Positions 54,791 to 64,000 of a stretch of 64,000 nucleotides of DNA are shown piece by piece; positions within the stretch are counted from its first letter, which is position 1, and every line of letters starts with the position of its first letter. The stretch is from Procambarus clarkii (taxonomy: Eukaryota > Arthropoda > Malacostraca > Decapoda > Cambaridae). The stretch covers positions 47,592,307-47,656,306 of the forward strand of contig NC_091154.1 in assembly GCF_040958095.1 (NCBI RefSeq), in the 5' to 3' direction. Made by a program: the position numbers and the translations under genes. Under the pieces are notes generated by a model that searched no databases, was not told the DNA's origin, and saw only the letters and a list, made by a program, of their open reading frames with translations.

Positions 54791-57733
54791 ATGCAGACAA
54801 GTATAGACCCTGAACTTAACCTCTTATCCACTATCTATGACAATTATCACTTTAATGATCTAAATTGCAGATATTTTGCAGCACATGACGTAAACAATGT
54901 ATTAACTCATAATCACAATATCTCTGTAATCAATTTGAACGTTAGATCCCTAGGTAAACACTTCGATGATGTTAGTGCCTTGATTGAAGCTATTGACAAC
55001 AAATTCTCTTTTATTATACTTACTGAAACATGGTTGAAAGAGGATACTACTCAGCTCTTTAACATGCCTAACTACTCAGCAATTCACAACTGTCGTCAAC
55101 TTCAGAGAGGTGGTGGCACTGCTCTTTACTACCACCAAGAACTAACATGCTTAAAAGAAATTAGAACCAGAGACTGCTATGGGGAGTATATCTTCGCCAG
55201 CTTCAGAGTCAAGGGTGCCGAGTCTGTCCTGACTGTGGGTGCAGTTTATAGAATTCCTAACACTGATGTGTCCGAATTCAACTCAAACCTTAGAAATCTA
55301 ATACTTGATAACAGACTGAACAAAAACGATCTAATTATCGCAGGGGACTTTAATATTGACCTCTGCGAGCCTGAACACCCCACTGCTGTTAGCTTCCTCA
55401 ACTGTATGAATTCCTGCTTCCTCATACCCTTAATCACTAGACCTACTAGAATCACTGATAGCACTGCCACGACGCTCGATCACATCTGGACAAACATAAC
55501 CTCTCCGCTTACTTCAGGTATAATCACCGATAGCACTACAGATCATTACCCCACATTTCTCTTAGCTAACATTAGCAAACCACCTCTTGAGTCAAGAGTG
55601 ATACGTTTTAGACTACACAATGAAACTGCTATAGACAATTTTATAACTGCTGCTGATAATGTCAACTGGGAGTCCGAGTTAGGTAACATAGTGGACATCG
55701 ACCTAGCAGTGCAATCTTTTCTTCAAAAAACTCTTAGCCTTTATAATACCCACTGTCCTAAGCTTACAAAACAAGTCACAACCAAAAGGCTTAACAATCC
55801 CTGGCTTACAAAGGGAATACTTAAATCTATTAATAAAAAACATGACCTTGAGAAGAAGTACAGGTTAGGAATTGTCTCCAAAGAATTCTCAAAGAATTAC
55901 TCATTATTGCTGTCTAAGATAATTAGACGAGCCAAAACTAAATACTACGAAGATAAATTTACCCAAATAAAGAGCAACATTAAACAAACTTGGAGAACAA
56001 TTTCTCAAATATTGGGATCAAAGAAGTCTTTAAATAACAAACCGACTCTCCTGTCTAATAACGATGGTCAGCTTTCAGCCTCTGATTCTGCTATTGAGTT
56101 CAATAGGTTCTTCTCTTCCATTGGTTCATCCCTTGCAAATGATATTCCATCTTCCAGTACAGACATTAATGACTATCTTTCAGGTAACTATCCACAGTCT
56201 CTGTACCTAAAGCCTATTAATTCCACTGACATCAATGAGATAATCCTTGCCCTTAAAACCAAGTCTGGTGCCCTTGAGGAGATACCAACTTTAATTTACA
56301 AAAAAGCCTCCAGATCTTTAGCCCCTGCTATTGCTTTGCTCTTCAACAAGTCACTTGAACTCCAAACCTTCCCAGATATTCAAAAAAAAGCGAGAGTAAC
56401 GCCTGTCCACAAATGTGGTAATCTCACAGATGTTAACAACTACAGACCTATATCTATCCTGCCAAACTTGTCAAAAAATTTTGAAAAACTAATCTATAAG
56501 CAGCTTTACTCATATCTAGCCAAACTCAATATACTTAGCCCTTGCCAATATGGCTTCAGACCCAAAAAAAGCACTAACGATGCACTTATTAGTATGCTTA
56601 ACTCGATTCATACAGCTCTTGATAAAAATGAGTTCCCTGTTGGGTTATTTGTGGACCTGCGTAAAGCTTTTGACACTGTCAACCACCAAAACCTTCTTCT
56701 TAAATTACATCATTATGGAGTCAGAGGACACTCCCTACAATACCTCAAATCCTACCTTACTGACAGGCTCCAATATGTTTCTGTGAATAATACAATTTCT
56801 CCCACCCTACCCATCAACATTGGTGATCCCCAGGGCAGCATACTTGGCCCTCTCCTCTTTCTCATCTACATTAATGACCTTCCAAATGCCTCCCAACACC
56901 TCAAACCAATTCTATTTGCTGACGACACAACCTTCATTTACTCCAGTCCTGATCCCCTTGCTCTAAATGCCACAGTAAATACTGAGCTAAATAAAGTCCA
57001 TCTGTGGTTAACTGCCAACAAACTCACCCTTAACATTGACAAAACCTTCTATATTCTGTTTGGCAATAAATCCTCTAATCAAATAAATCTCAAAATAAAC
57101 AATACCCAAATTTGTAACAAATTAGATGGCAAATTCCTTGGCATTCTCATTGACCACAAGCTTAATTTCCAGGGACACATTCGAAACATATCAAAAAAAG
57201 TTTCAAAAACTGTGGGCATTCTTTCTAAGATCAGATATTATGTACCACGCCCTGCCCTGGTGACTCTCTATTACTCCCTTATCTATCCATACCTCAACTA
57301 TGGTATTTGTGCTTGGGGCTCTACTACCCAAAATCACTTACGTCCTCTAATTACTCAACACAAAGCTGCTATTAGGACAATATCCAATTCTGGCCCCAGA
57401 CATCACTCGGTACCCCTACTTAAATCTCTGAATATGTTAGACATTAAGTCACTGCACATTCTCTCATGTGTATTATACATATATAAAACGCTAAACTATA
57501 ATGCCAATCCTGATCTCAAAAGCTTCATAGAAGGTTGTATCAGAACCCATGAGCATCACACCAGAAATAAATACAGTTTTGATATTCCTAGAGTACGACT
57601 TAATAAAACTAGAAATGCTCTACAAATCAAGGGGCCCAGAATGTGGAATGACCTTCCCAACCATGTTAAAGACTGTACCTCTCTCAACCAGTTTAAGTTA
57701 AAAGCGAAGCTATACCTAATAAATTCCCTGTAA
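54791..57733 (+). CDS. LINE A ORF2: AP endonuclease and reverse transcriptase
   Basis: 980 codons without interruption. The ATG at 54791 is chosen because the second copy (58286) starts at the same MQTSIDPELNLL and upstream sequence is not conserved. Residues about 1-255 form an APE-type endonuclease: LNVRSL, TETWL (Glu 79), AGDFNIDL (Asp 186, Asn 188), TTLDHIW and TDHYP (Asp 251, His 252). Then a linker, and the RT at about 480-780: NYRPISILPNLSK, FVDLRKAFD (Asp 622), GDPQGSILGP and FADD (Asp 711, 712). No RNase H. The protein nicks target DNA and reverse transcribes its RNA on site. Motif B has Asp 679 in place of the usual Val. Clade: Jockey/CR1-type by RT motifs; not resolved further. Confidence 0.93.
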   Translation: MQTSIDPELNLLSTIYDNYHFNDLNCRYFAAHDVNNVLTHNHNISVINLNVRSLGKHFDDVSALIEAIDNKFSFIILTETWLKEDTTQLFNMPNYSAIHNCRQLQRGGGTALYYHQELTCLKEIRTRDCYGEYIFASFRVKGAESVLTVGAVYRIPNTDVSEFNSNLRNLILDNRLNKNDLIIAGDFNIDLCEPEHPTAVSFLNCMNSCFLIPLITRPTRITDSTATTLDHIWTNITSPLTSGIITDSTTDHYPTFLLANISKPPLESRVIRFRLHNETAIDNFITAADNVNWESELGNIVDIDLAVQSFLQKTLSLYNTHCPKLTKQVTTKRLNNPWLTKGILKSINKKHDLEKKYRLGIVSKEFSKNYSLLLSKIIRRAKTKYYEDKFTQIKSNIKQTWRTISQILGSKKSLNNKPTLLSNNDGQLSASDSAIEFNRFFSSIGSSLANDIPSSSTDINDYLSGNYPQSLYLKPINSTDINEIILALKTKSGALEEIPTLIYKKASRSLAPAIALLFNKSLELQTFPDIQKKARVTPVHKCGNLTDVNNYRPISILPNLSKNFEKLIYKQLYSYLAKLNILSPCQYGFRPKKSTNDALISMLNSIHTALDKNEFPVGLFVDLRKAFDTVNHQNLLLKLHHYGVRGHSLQYLKSYLTDRLQYVSVNNTISPTLPINIGDPQGSILGPLLFLIYINDLPNASQHLKPILFADDTTFIYSSPDPLALNATVNTELNKVHLWLTANKLTLNIDKTFYILFGNKSSNQINLKINNTQICNKLDGKFLGILIDHKLNFQGHIRNISKKVSKTVGILSKIRYYVPRPALVTLYYSLIYPYLNYGICAWGSTTQNHLRPLITQHKAAIRTISNSGPRHHSVPLLKSLNMLDIKSLHILSCVLYIYKTLNYNANPDLKSFIEGCIRTHEHHTRNKYSFDIPRVRLNKTRNALQIKGPRMWNDLPNHVKDCTSLNQFKLKAKLYLINSL

Positions 57734-58035
57734 CCTACCTTACCCTTCTATTGTCAACCAATGTCTGTTTTTTCTTTAAAGAGCGCTGTTTGTCGACATA
57801 ATTGTATTTGTGCTGCTTTTTCATCTATGTTTTCATTTCTTGTTTTCATTCTACTCATTATGCTCAATTAGTATTAAGCTTGTCATTTAAGTTTATCATG
57901 CCCGAAACGCTTTGCGTAATAGTGGCTTTAGGCATTGTATGTACTAGCTCTACCTATAAGTTAAACAATCCTTGTAAATATTTATTGCATGTATGTACCT
58001 TACCTAAATAAAATTGTATTGTATTGTATTGTAGT
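57734..58035 (+). mobile_element. LINE A 3-prime UTR and tail
   Basis: Contains the conserved CCCGAAACGCTTTGCGTAAT hairpin at about 57899, the ATTGTATGTACTAGCTCTA block, TATGTACCTTACCTAAATAA and a (TTGTA)n tail (58014-58035). Other LINE A copies carry TTTA- or ATTTTG-type tails instead. Confidence 0.88.
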
Positions 58036-58147
58036 ATAGTAAGCAAGCTTTTCATCTTATAGATTTCAAAATTGTGTTTTTTACTTTTTTGGTCATCTAT
58101 TGTTATTAATTATTCTAGTTAATTTTTTACATTCCTAGTTCCCATTA

Positions 58148-58182
<35 letters not shown>

Positions 58183-58285
58183 ACCATTAAGTTTATTTTA
58201 CTTTAGAATTTTTAATCTACTTTTTTCTTTGTTTTCTATTTTGTAATTTGCCATTCTTGCCTTGTTTTCCTGCAAACAGCCTTTT
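58036..58285. other. Junction between tandem LINE A copies
   Basis: Pyrimidine-rich, including 31 consecutive T near 58150-58180. Similarity to the ORF1-ORF2 spacer of the first copy becomes visible at about 58220. The exact start of the second copy was not determined. Confidence 0.5.
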
Positions 58286-61230
58286 ATGCAGACAAGTATA
58301 GACCCAGAACTAAACCTCTTATCCACTATCTATGATAATCATCACTTCAATGATCAAAATTGCAGATATTTTACAGCACATGATGTAAACAATGTATTAA
58401 CAGATAATCACAATATCTCTTTAATCAACTTGAATGTTAGATCCCTAGGTAAACACTTCGATGATGTTAGTGCCTTGATTGAAACTATTGACAACAAATT
58501 CTCTTTTATTATACTTACTGAAACATGGTTGAAAGAGGATACTACTCAACTCTTTAACATGCCTAACTACTCGGCAATTCACAACTGTCGTCAAATGCAG
58601 AGAGGTGGTGGTACTGCTCTTTACTACCACCAAGAACTAACATGCTTAAAAATAATTAGAACTAGAGACTGCTGTGGGGAGTATATCTTCGCCAGTTTCA
58701 GAGTCAAGGGTGCCGAGTCTGTCCTGTCTGTGGGTGCAGTCTATAGAATTCCTAACACTGATGTGTCTGAATTCAACTCAAACCTTAGAAATCTAATACT
58801 AGATAACAGATTGAACAAAAACCATCTAATTATCGCAGGGGACTTTAATATTGACCTCTGCGAGCCTGAACACCCTACTGCTGTTAGCTTCCTCAACTGT
58901 ATGAATTCCTGCTTCCTCATACCCTTAATCACTAGACCTACTAGAATCACTGATAGTACTGCTACTACTCTAGATCACATCTGGACCAACATAACCTCTC
59001 CGCTTACTTCAGGTATAATCACCGATAGCACTACAGACCATTACCCCACATTTCTCTTAACTAACATTAGCAAACCACCTCTAGAGACAAGGGAGTTAAG
59101 CTTTAGGCTGCACAATGAAACTGCTATAAACAATTTTATAACTGCTGCTGATAATGTCAACTGGGAGTCCGAGTTAGGTAACATAGGGGACATCAACCTA
59201 GCAGTGCAATCTTTTCTTCAAACAACTCTTTGCCTTTATAACACCCACAGTCCTATGCTTACAAAACAAGTCACAAGCAAAAGACTTAACAATCCTTGGC
59301 TTACAAAGGGAATACTTAAATCCATTAACAAAAAACACGACCTTGAGAAGAAGTATAGGCTAGGAACAGTCTCCAAAGAATTCTCAAAGAATTACTCGTT
59401 ATTGCTATCTAAAATAATTAGACGAGCCAAAACTAAATACTATGAAGATAAATTTACCCAAATAAAGAGCAACATTAAAAAAACTTGGAGCACAATTTCA
59501 CAAATATTGGGATCAAAGAAGATTTTAAATAACAAACCAACACTCCTTTCCAATAACGCTGGTCAGCTTTCAGCCTCTGATTCTGCTATTGAGTTCAATA
59601 GGTTCTTCTCTTCCATTGGGTCATCCCTTGCAAATGATATTCCATCTTCCTGTACTGATGTTAAGGACTATCTTACAGGTAACTATCCACAGTCTCTGTA
59701 CCTAAAGCCTACTAGTTCCACTGATGTCAATGAAATAATCCTTTCCCTTAAAACCAAGTCTAGTGCCTTCGAGGAGATACCAACTTTAATTTACAAAAAA
59801 GCCTCCAGATCTCTAGCCCCTGCTGCTATTGCATTGCTCTTCAACAAGTCACTTGAACTCCAAACCTTTCCTGACATTCTAAAAAAGGCAAGAGTAACCC
59901 CTGTCCACAAATGTGGTGATCTCACAGATGTTAACAACTACAGACCTATATCAATCCTGCCTAACTTGTCAAAAATATTCGAAAAACTAATCTACAAGCA
60001 GCTTTACTCTTTTCTAGCCAAACACAATATACTTAGCTCTTGTCAATATGGCTTCAGACCCAAAAAAAAACACTAACGATGCACTTATTAGTATGATTAA
60101 CTTAATTCACGCAGCTCTTGATAAAAAGGAGTTTCCTGTTGGGTTATTTGTGGACCTGCGTAAGGCTTTTGACACTGTCAACCATCAAAACCTTCTTCTT
60201 AAATTACATCATTATGGAGTCAGAGGACACTCCCTGCAATACCTCAAATCATATCTTACTGACAGGCTCCAGTATGTTTCTGTGAATAATACAATTTCTC
60301 CCACCCTACCCATCAACATTGGTGTTCCTCAGGGCAGCATACTTGGCCCTCTCCTCTTTCTCATCTACATTAATGACCTTCCAAATGCCTCCCAACACCT
60401 CAAACCAATTCTATTTGCTGACGACACAACCTTCATTTACTCCAGTCCTGACCCCCTTGCTCTAAATGCCACAGTAAATACTGAGCTAGAGAAAGTCCAT
60501 CTTTGGCTAACCGCCAACAAACTCACCCTTAACATTAACAAAACGTTTTATATTCTGTTTGGCAATAAATCCTCTAATCAGATAAATCTCAAAATAAACA
60601 ATACCCAAATTTGTAACAAATTAGATGGCAAATTCCTTGGCGTTCTCATCGACCACAAGCTGAATTTCCAGGGTCACATTGTAAATATATCAAAAAAAGT
60701 TTCAAAAACTGTTGGCATTCTTTCTAAGATCAGATATTATGTACCCCGCCCTGCCCTGGTTACTCTCTATTACTCCCTCATCTATCCATACCTCAACTAT
60801 GGTATTTGTGCTTGGGGTTCTACTACCCAAAATCATTTACGTCCTCTTATTACCCAACACAAAGCTGCTATTAGGACAATCTCCAACTCTGGCCCCAGAC
60901 ATCACTTGGTACCCTTACTCAAATCTCTGAATATGTTAGATATTAAGTCACTGCACATTCTCTCTTGTGTATTATACATATATATAACGCTGAACTGTAA
61001 TGCCAATCCTGACCTCAAAAGCTTCATTGAAGGTTGTAACAGAACCCATGAGCACCACACCAGAAATAAATACAGTTTTGATATTCCTAGAGTACGACTT
61101 AATCAAACTAGAAATGCTCTACAAATCAAGGGACCCAGAATGTGGAATGACCTTCCCAACCATGTTAAAGACTACCTCTCTCAACCAGTTTAAGATAAAA
61201 ACTAAACACTACCTAATAAATTCCCTGTAA
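58286..61230 (+). pseudogene. LINE A ORF2, second copy, two frameshifts
   Basis: Closely related to 54791-57733. The APE domain is intact (TETWL, AGDFNIDL, TDHYP), and the RT keeps FVDLRKAFD, GVPQGSILGP with the normal Val, and FADD. An extra A and a G-to-A change at about 60060-60069 (run of nine A in place of seven) shift the frame at FRPKK. A 2-bp loss at about 61172 shifts the last about 20 codons. Otherwise readable, so inactivation looks recent. Same orientation as the first copy; no ORF1 precedes it, so it is 5-prime-truncated. Confidence 0.92.
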
Positions 61231-61568
61231 CCTGCCTCACTCCTCTATTGTCAACCCATGTCTGTAATTTTTTTTTTGTTTAATCAACACTGTCAACCTA
61301 TTGTATTTGTGCTGCTTTTTCAGTCATGTTCCCCCCTTTTTTTTATCTTTATTTGTATTTGTTCTCAACACTTTTTATTCTTTATGCTCAATTAGTATTA
61401 AGTTCTAGATATTAATGTTTTTCTTGCCCGAAACGCATTGCGTAATAGTGGCTTTAGGCATTGTGTGTACTAGCTCTATCTATATATCAATCCATTAATG
61501 TAACATCACTTGTATGTATGAATATGTACCTTACCTGAATAAACATATTTATTTATTATTTATTTAAG
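61231..61568 (+). mobile_element. LINE A second-copy 3-prime UTR and tail
   Basis: Conserved hairpin motif at about 61427 (CCCGAAACGCATTGCGTAAT), the TATGTACCTTACC block and a TTTA-type tail ending at about 61566. Confidence 0.87.
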
Positions 61569-62479
61569 GTAGTTACAAAAGTCAATGCAAATTGTCACAT
61601 CAACAATGGGCTCGAGACCGACCACAAGTACAGTTTATAATTTAAGCAACTGACATATATGGAGGGCTAGTGTCACAATTGATATGTTTATCCTACACAT
61701 AACCCCCTCTCCCCCATCCAATGGGCAGCGGTGGATAGGTTACAATCAAGTCGTTTTGTGTTTTATTCAGAGATTAGATGTTATTGGGTGAGGAAAGATA
61801 TTCATATTTTAAAGAAGGCTTCTTGGCTGATGCTCTCCATTGATGGAAAATATACAACCTTTTGAAAATCAATGTTAGTTTGATCTAGATATAGTAATTA
61901 ACGAAAGTATTTATGTCATCAGAAAGGTAGAAATATAGGCTACATTTAAAATCCTTTGTCATAAATATAACTGAAGTGAAAACGAAGATATATGCGTTTT
62001 GATAGTTACTTGATGGCTAGCTCTGAGAGTGTGAAGCCCTGCACACCAGCCAATAATTTGTATAATTAGTTTCCATATATTTTAATTAATCTTAAAAATC
62101 TATATGTCCGAAGAAAGGAAGATGTAGCCGTTAATGTGACAACATTTAAAAATATATATCTCTTAAGTTAAATAAATAATACCAACTTATCGCCGGTGTC
62201 CGGACACATGAAAACTACCTAGGTATCAGTATCCAGCCAGGCGGGGATCACAGGCTGCACAATACTGATAAATTATGTAATGCACTACTTGTGTAGTGTA
62301 GAGAGGAAGTACACTACTTGTGTAGTGTAGAGAAGTAGAGAGAGGAACCCTAACCCGTGTTACAATCGATCTCGAACCCATTTATGATGTGACGACTTAT
62401 AGTGAATTTTGTAACTCGCTCATCAAGATTGTAACTTGCTTAGCTAAATGAATTGTGGGGTTCGGTCCATTTATTTTCT
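61569..62479. other. Degenerate repeat-derived sequence
   Basis: No gene. 61569-61760 has GTGTCACAATTGATATG and CATCCAATGGGCAGCGG, faintly similar in style to the dispersed repeat at 62480. 61880-62170 resembles the about 190-bp satellite of 50504-51080 (ATGTCATCAGAAAGGTAGAAA, AACGAAGATATATG). 62281-62340 holds two copies, about 30 bp apart, of CACTACTTGTGTAGTGTAGAG, each with an ACTAC/GTAGT hairpin. Confidence 0.5.
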
Positions 62480-62590
62480 TTCTTTATTATGCACCCCATA
62501 ATACCCATCCCGTGGGCGGTGGTGTAAAGGGTTACAGAGGCACATGGTTCAGGAACTGAACCCTCTAGTTCGTTTAGCTAAGCAAATAAC
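62480..62590. repeat. Dispersed repeat, copy 2
   Basis: TTATTATGCACCCCATAATA, then GTGGGCGGTGGTG, GTTACAGAGGCACAT and AGGAACTGAACC, matching 51863-51975. Family not recognised. Confidence 0.6.
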
Positions 62591-62807
62591 AATCTTTTGA
62601 CGCAAGTTACAAAATTATTAATGTACACATACTTATGCATACATGTACATATACATACGTATATATACACATACATATTTAATCACCTACACAAATACAC
62701 ACATCAGTAATCTTTGTGTCACAAGTGATCAGCATGAGGCTCACAACAGTCACTATACAAGGCACTTTACATTTATGAGGAGTCGCACAGTTACAAGTCT
62801 TGCTCCA

Positions 62808-62925
62808 CACCCACCCAACTGGGCGGCAGTTTTACAGTCATGTGCTGCATACTTACCCAACTGGGCGGCAGCTTTACAGTCATGTGCTCCACACCCACCC
62901 AACTGCCCAGCAAACATTTTCATGT
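62808..62925. repeat. 42-bp tandem repeat, nearly three units
   Basis: CCCAACTGGGCGGCAG at 62814 and 62856, and CCCAACTGCCCAGCA at 62898. The unit also holds TTTACAGTCATGTGCT. CCCAACTGGG is itself near-palindromic. Confidence 0.85.
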
Positions 62926-63600
62926 TTTTAAAACATCCTAAAAACGACATTTCATTGTTTTCAGCACGTTTATAATTACGTTTAGAAAAGGTTTTTTGAG
63001 AACTTTTATATACAACCTTAGAACGTAAATAATTAACATTTCTAAAAACTTTTTTATGATCTTTTAATTACCTACATTAAAACGTTTAGGGTAAATTAGG
63101 GTATAATAATTTTGTAATTCATATCTGAAATAGAAAGGGAGAGAAAGAAAGAAGACATATCTGAGATAGAAATGGACATCCTATATATGTATGTGTAAAT
63201 TACAAATAAATAGGGTACAAAAAGAGAATTAAAATATTATATTTATTTAATTAAGAATGAGTAATACAACAAAATATATGTAATGGCTCGAAATATATAG
63301 ACTATATCTATAACAGAATATAAAAGTAAAAATTTAAAAATCTATAAAAATCTATATATGCAATATGTGAACACAATAGATTTTGTGATCAAGCAGCCTG
63401 TGATTCATGTCATGCTGAGATCAGTCTGACGTTACAAGCAGTTATTGTTACTTAAAACTAAAACAAGTAAAATTTTCCGAGTATACATATAACACTATAG
63501 TTTTTCTATGACTAATAATAAAAATCTATTAATCAAAAGTTTAGGACTAATTAACTAAAAATAAAAATCTACAAGTGAATGTAAACAGTCAAGTATAATA
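62926..63600. other. Unassigned AT-rich sequence
   Basis: No ORF, RNA gene or repeat family recognised. Confidence 0.4.
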
Positions 63601-64000
63601 TTCATGTAGAAAGAGAAAGAAAAAGAGAGAGAGAAGGAAAGAAAGAGAAAGAAAGAAAGGGAGAAAGAGAGAGAGAAAGAAAAGAAAAAAGTCATGTATA
63701 ATATTCATATTAGCACCATGCAATATAACTTAGATTAAGTAAAAATCTCAGACATTTTTAAATCAAATGAAATATGAGAGCCAGAGAGAGAGAGCGTGAG
63801 CCAGAGCCAGAGAGAGAGAGAGTCAGAGCCAGAGAGAGAGAGAGAGAGAGAGCCAGAGCCAGAGAGAGAGAGAGAGCCAGAGAGAAAGAGAGAGCCAGAG
63901 AGAAAGAGAGAGCCAGAGAGAGAGAGAGAGAGCCAGAGCCAGAGAGAGAGAGAGCCAGAGCCAGAGAGAGAGAGCGTGAGCCAGAGCCAGAGAGAGAGTG
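63601..64000 (+). repeat. GA-rich tract and GAGCCA-containing simple repeat
   Basis: Purine-rich GAAA/GAGA at 63610-63690, then (GA)n interspersed with GAGCCA from 63777 to the window edge. It continues beyond the window. Confidence 0.92.

Overview
The window is repeat-dominated eukaryotic nuclear DNA with no recognisable single-copy host gene, tRNA gene or rRNA gene. It carries APE-type non-LTR retrotransposons, Penelope-like elements with a GIY-YIG endonuclease, tRNA-derived SINE sequence, TA-targeting foldback elements with a TTAGG/CCTAA core (the usual arthropod telomere repeat), long (AT)n tracts and two multi-kilobase minisatellites. Together these suggest a large arthropod genome, most likely a decapod crustacean such as a crayfish. 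That assignment is inference from repeat style, not from a diagnostic gene.

Layout. 1-4535: fragments of two related LINE families, called A and B here. 4537-17560: a nested mosaic built on GC-rich tandem sequence (268-bp repeats) and an approximately 190-bp satellite. Into it have inserted a hairpin-rich SINE-like trimer (13-bp target duplication), a LINE B (itself holding a TTAA-flanked MITE), and a LINE A (itself holding a tRNA-SINE). 17.1-19.6 kb: a terminal-repeat element remnant, a LINE A fragment and a 465-bp tandem duplication. 20.0-28.3 kb: TA-flanked foldback MITEs surrounding three Penelope-like copies, two of which form an inverted repeat with 1,710-bp arms. All three carry a hammerhead-ribozyme-like fold downstream of the ORF. 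28.3-30.4 kb: decayed LINE pieces including an RNase H relic. 30.6-42.1 kb: a 27-bp-period minisatellite that is open in several frames on both strands. 42.6-47.1 kb: a 29/30-bp minisatellite with a 1,072-bp higher-order unit. 47.3-50.5 kb: MITE, a restriction-like-endonuclease ORF fragment and LINE B pieces. 50.5-51.1 kb: an approximately 190-bp AT-rich satellite. 52.0-58.0 kb: the best-preserved LINE A, with two ORF1-type segments and an uninterrupted 980-codon ORF2. 58.2-61.6 kb: a second, frameshifted LINE A in the same orientation. 61.6-64.0 kb: degenerate repeats ending in a GA/GAGCCA-rich tract.

How the parts relate. LINE A and LINE B share a short conserved 3-prime hairpin motif. The tRNA-SINE shares it too, which fits LINE-driven SINE mobilisation. 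Three insertions can be dated relative to their hosts from target-site duplications, and two of them also have an empty site visible elsewhere in the window. The very long ORFs at 30-42 kb and the short ones at 42-47 kb come from repeat periodicity and are not proposed as genes. The only ORFs proposed as real coding sequence are those of retroelements.
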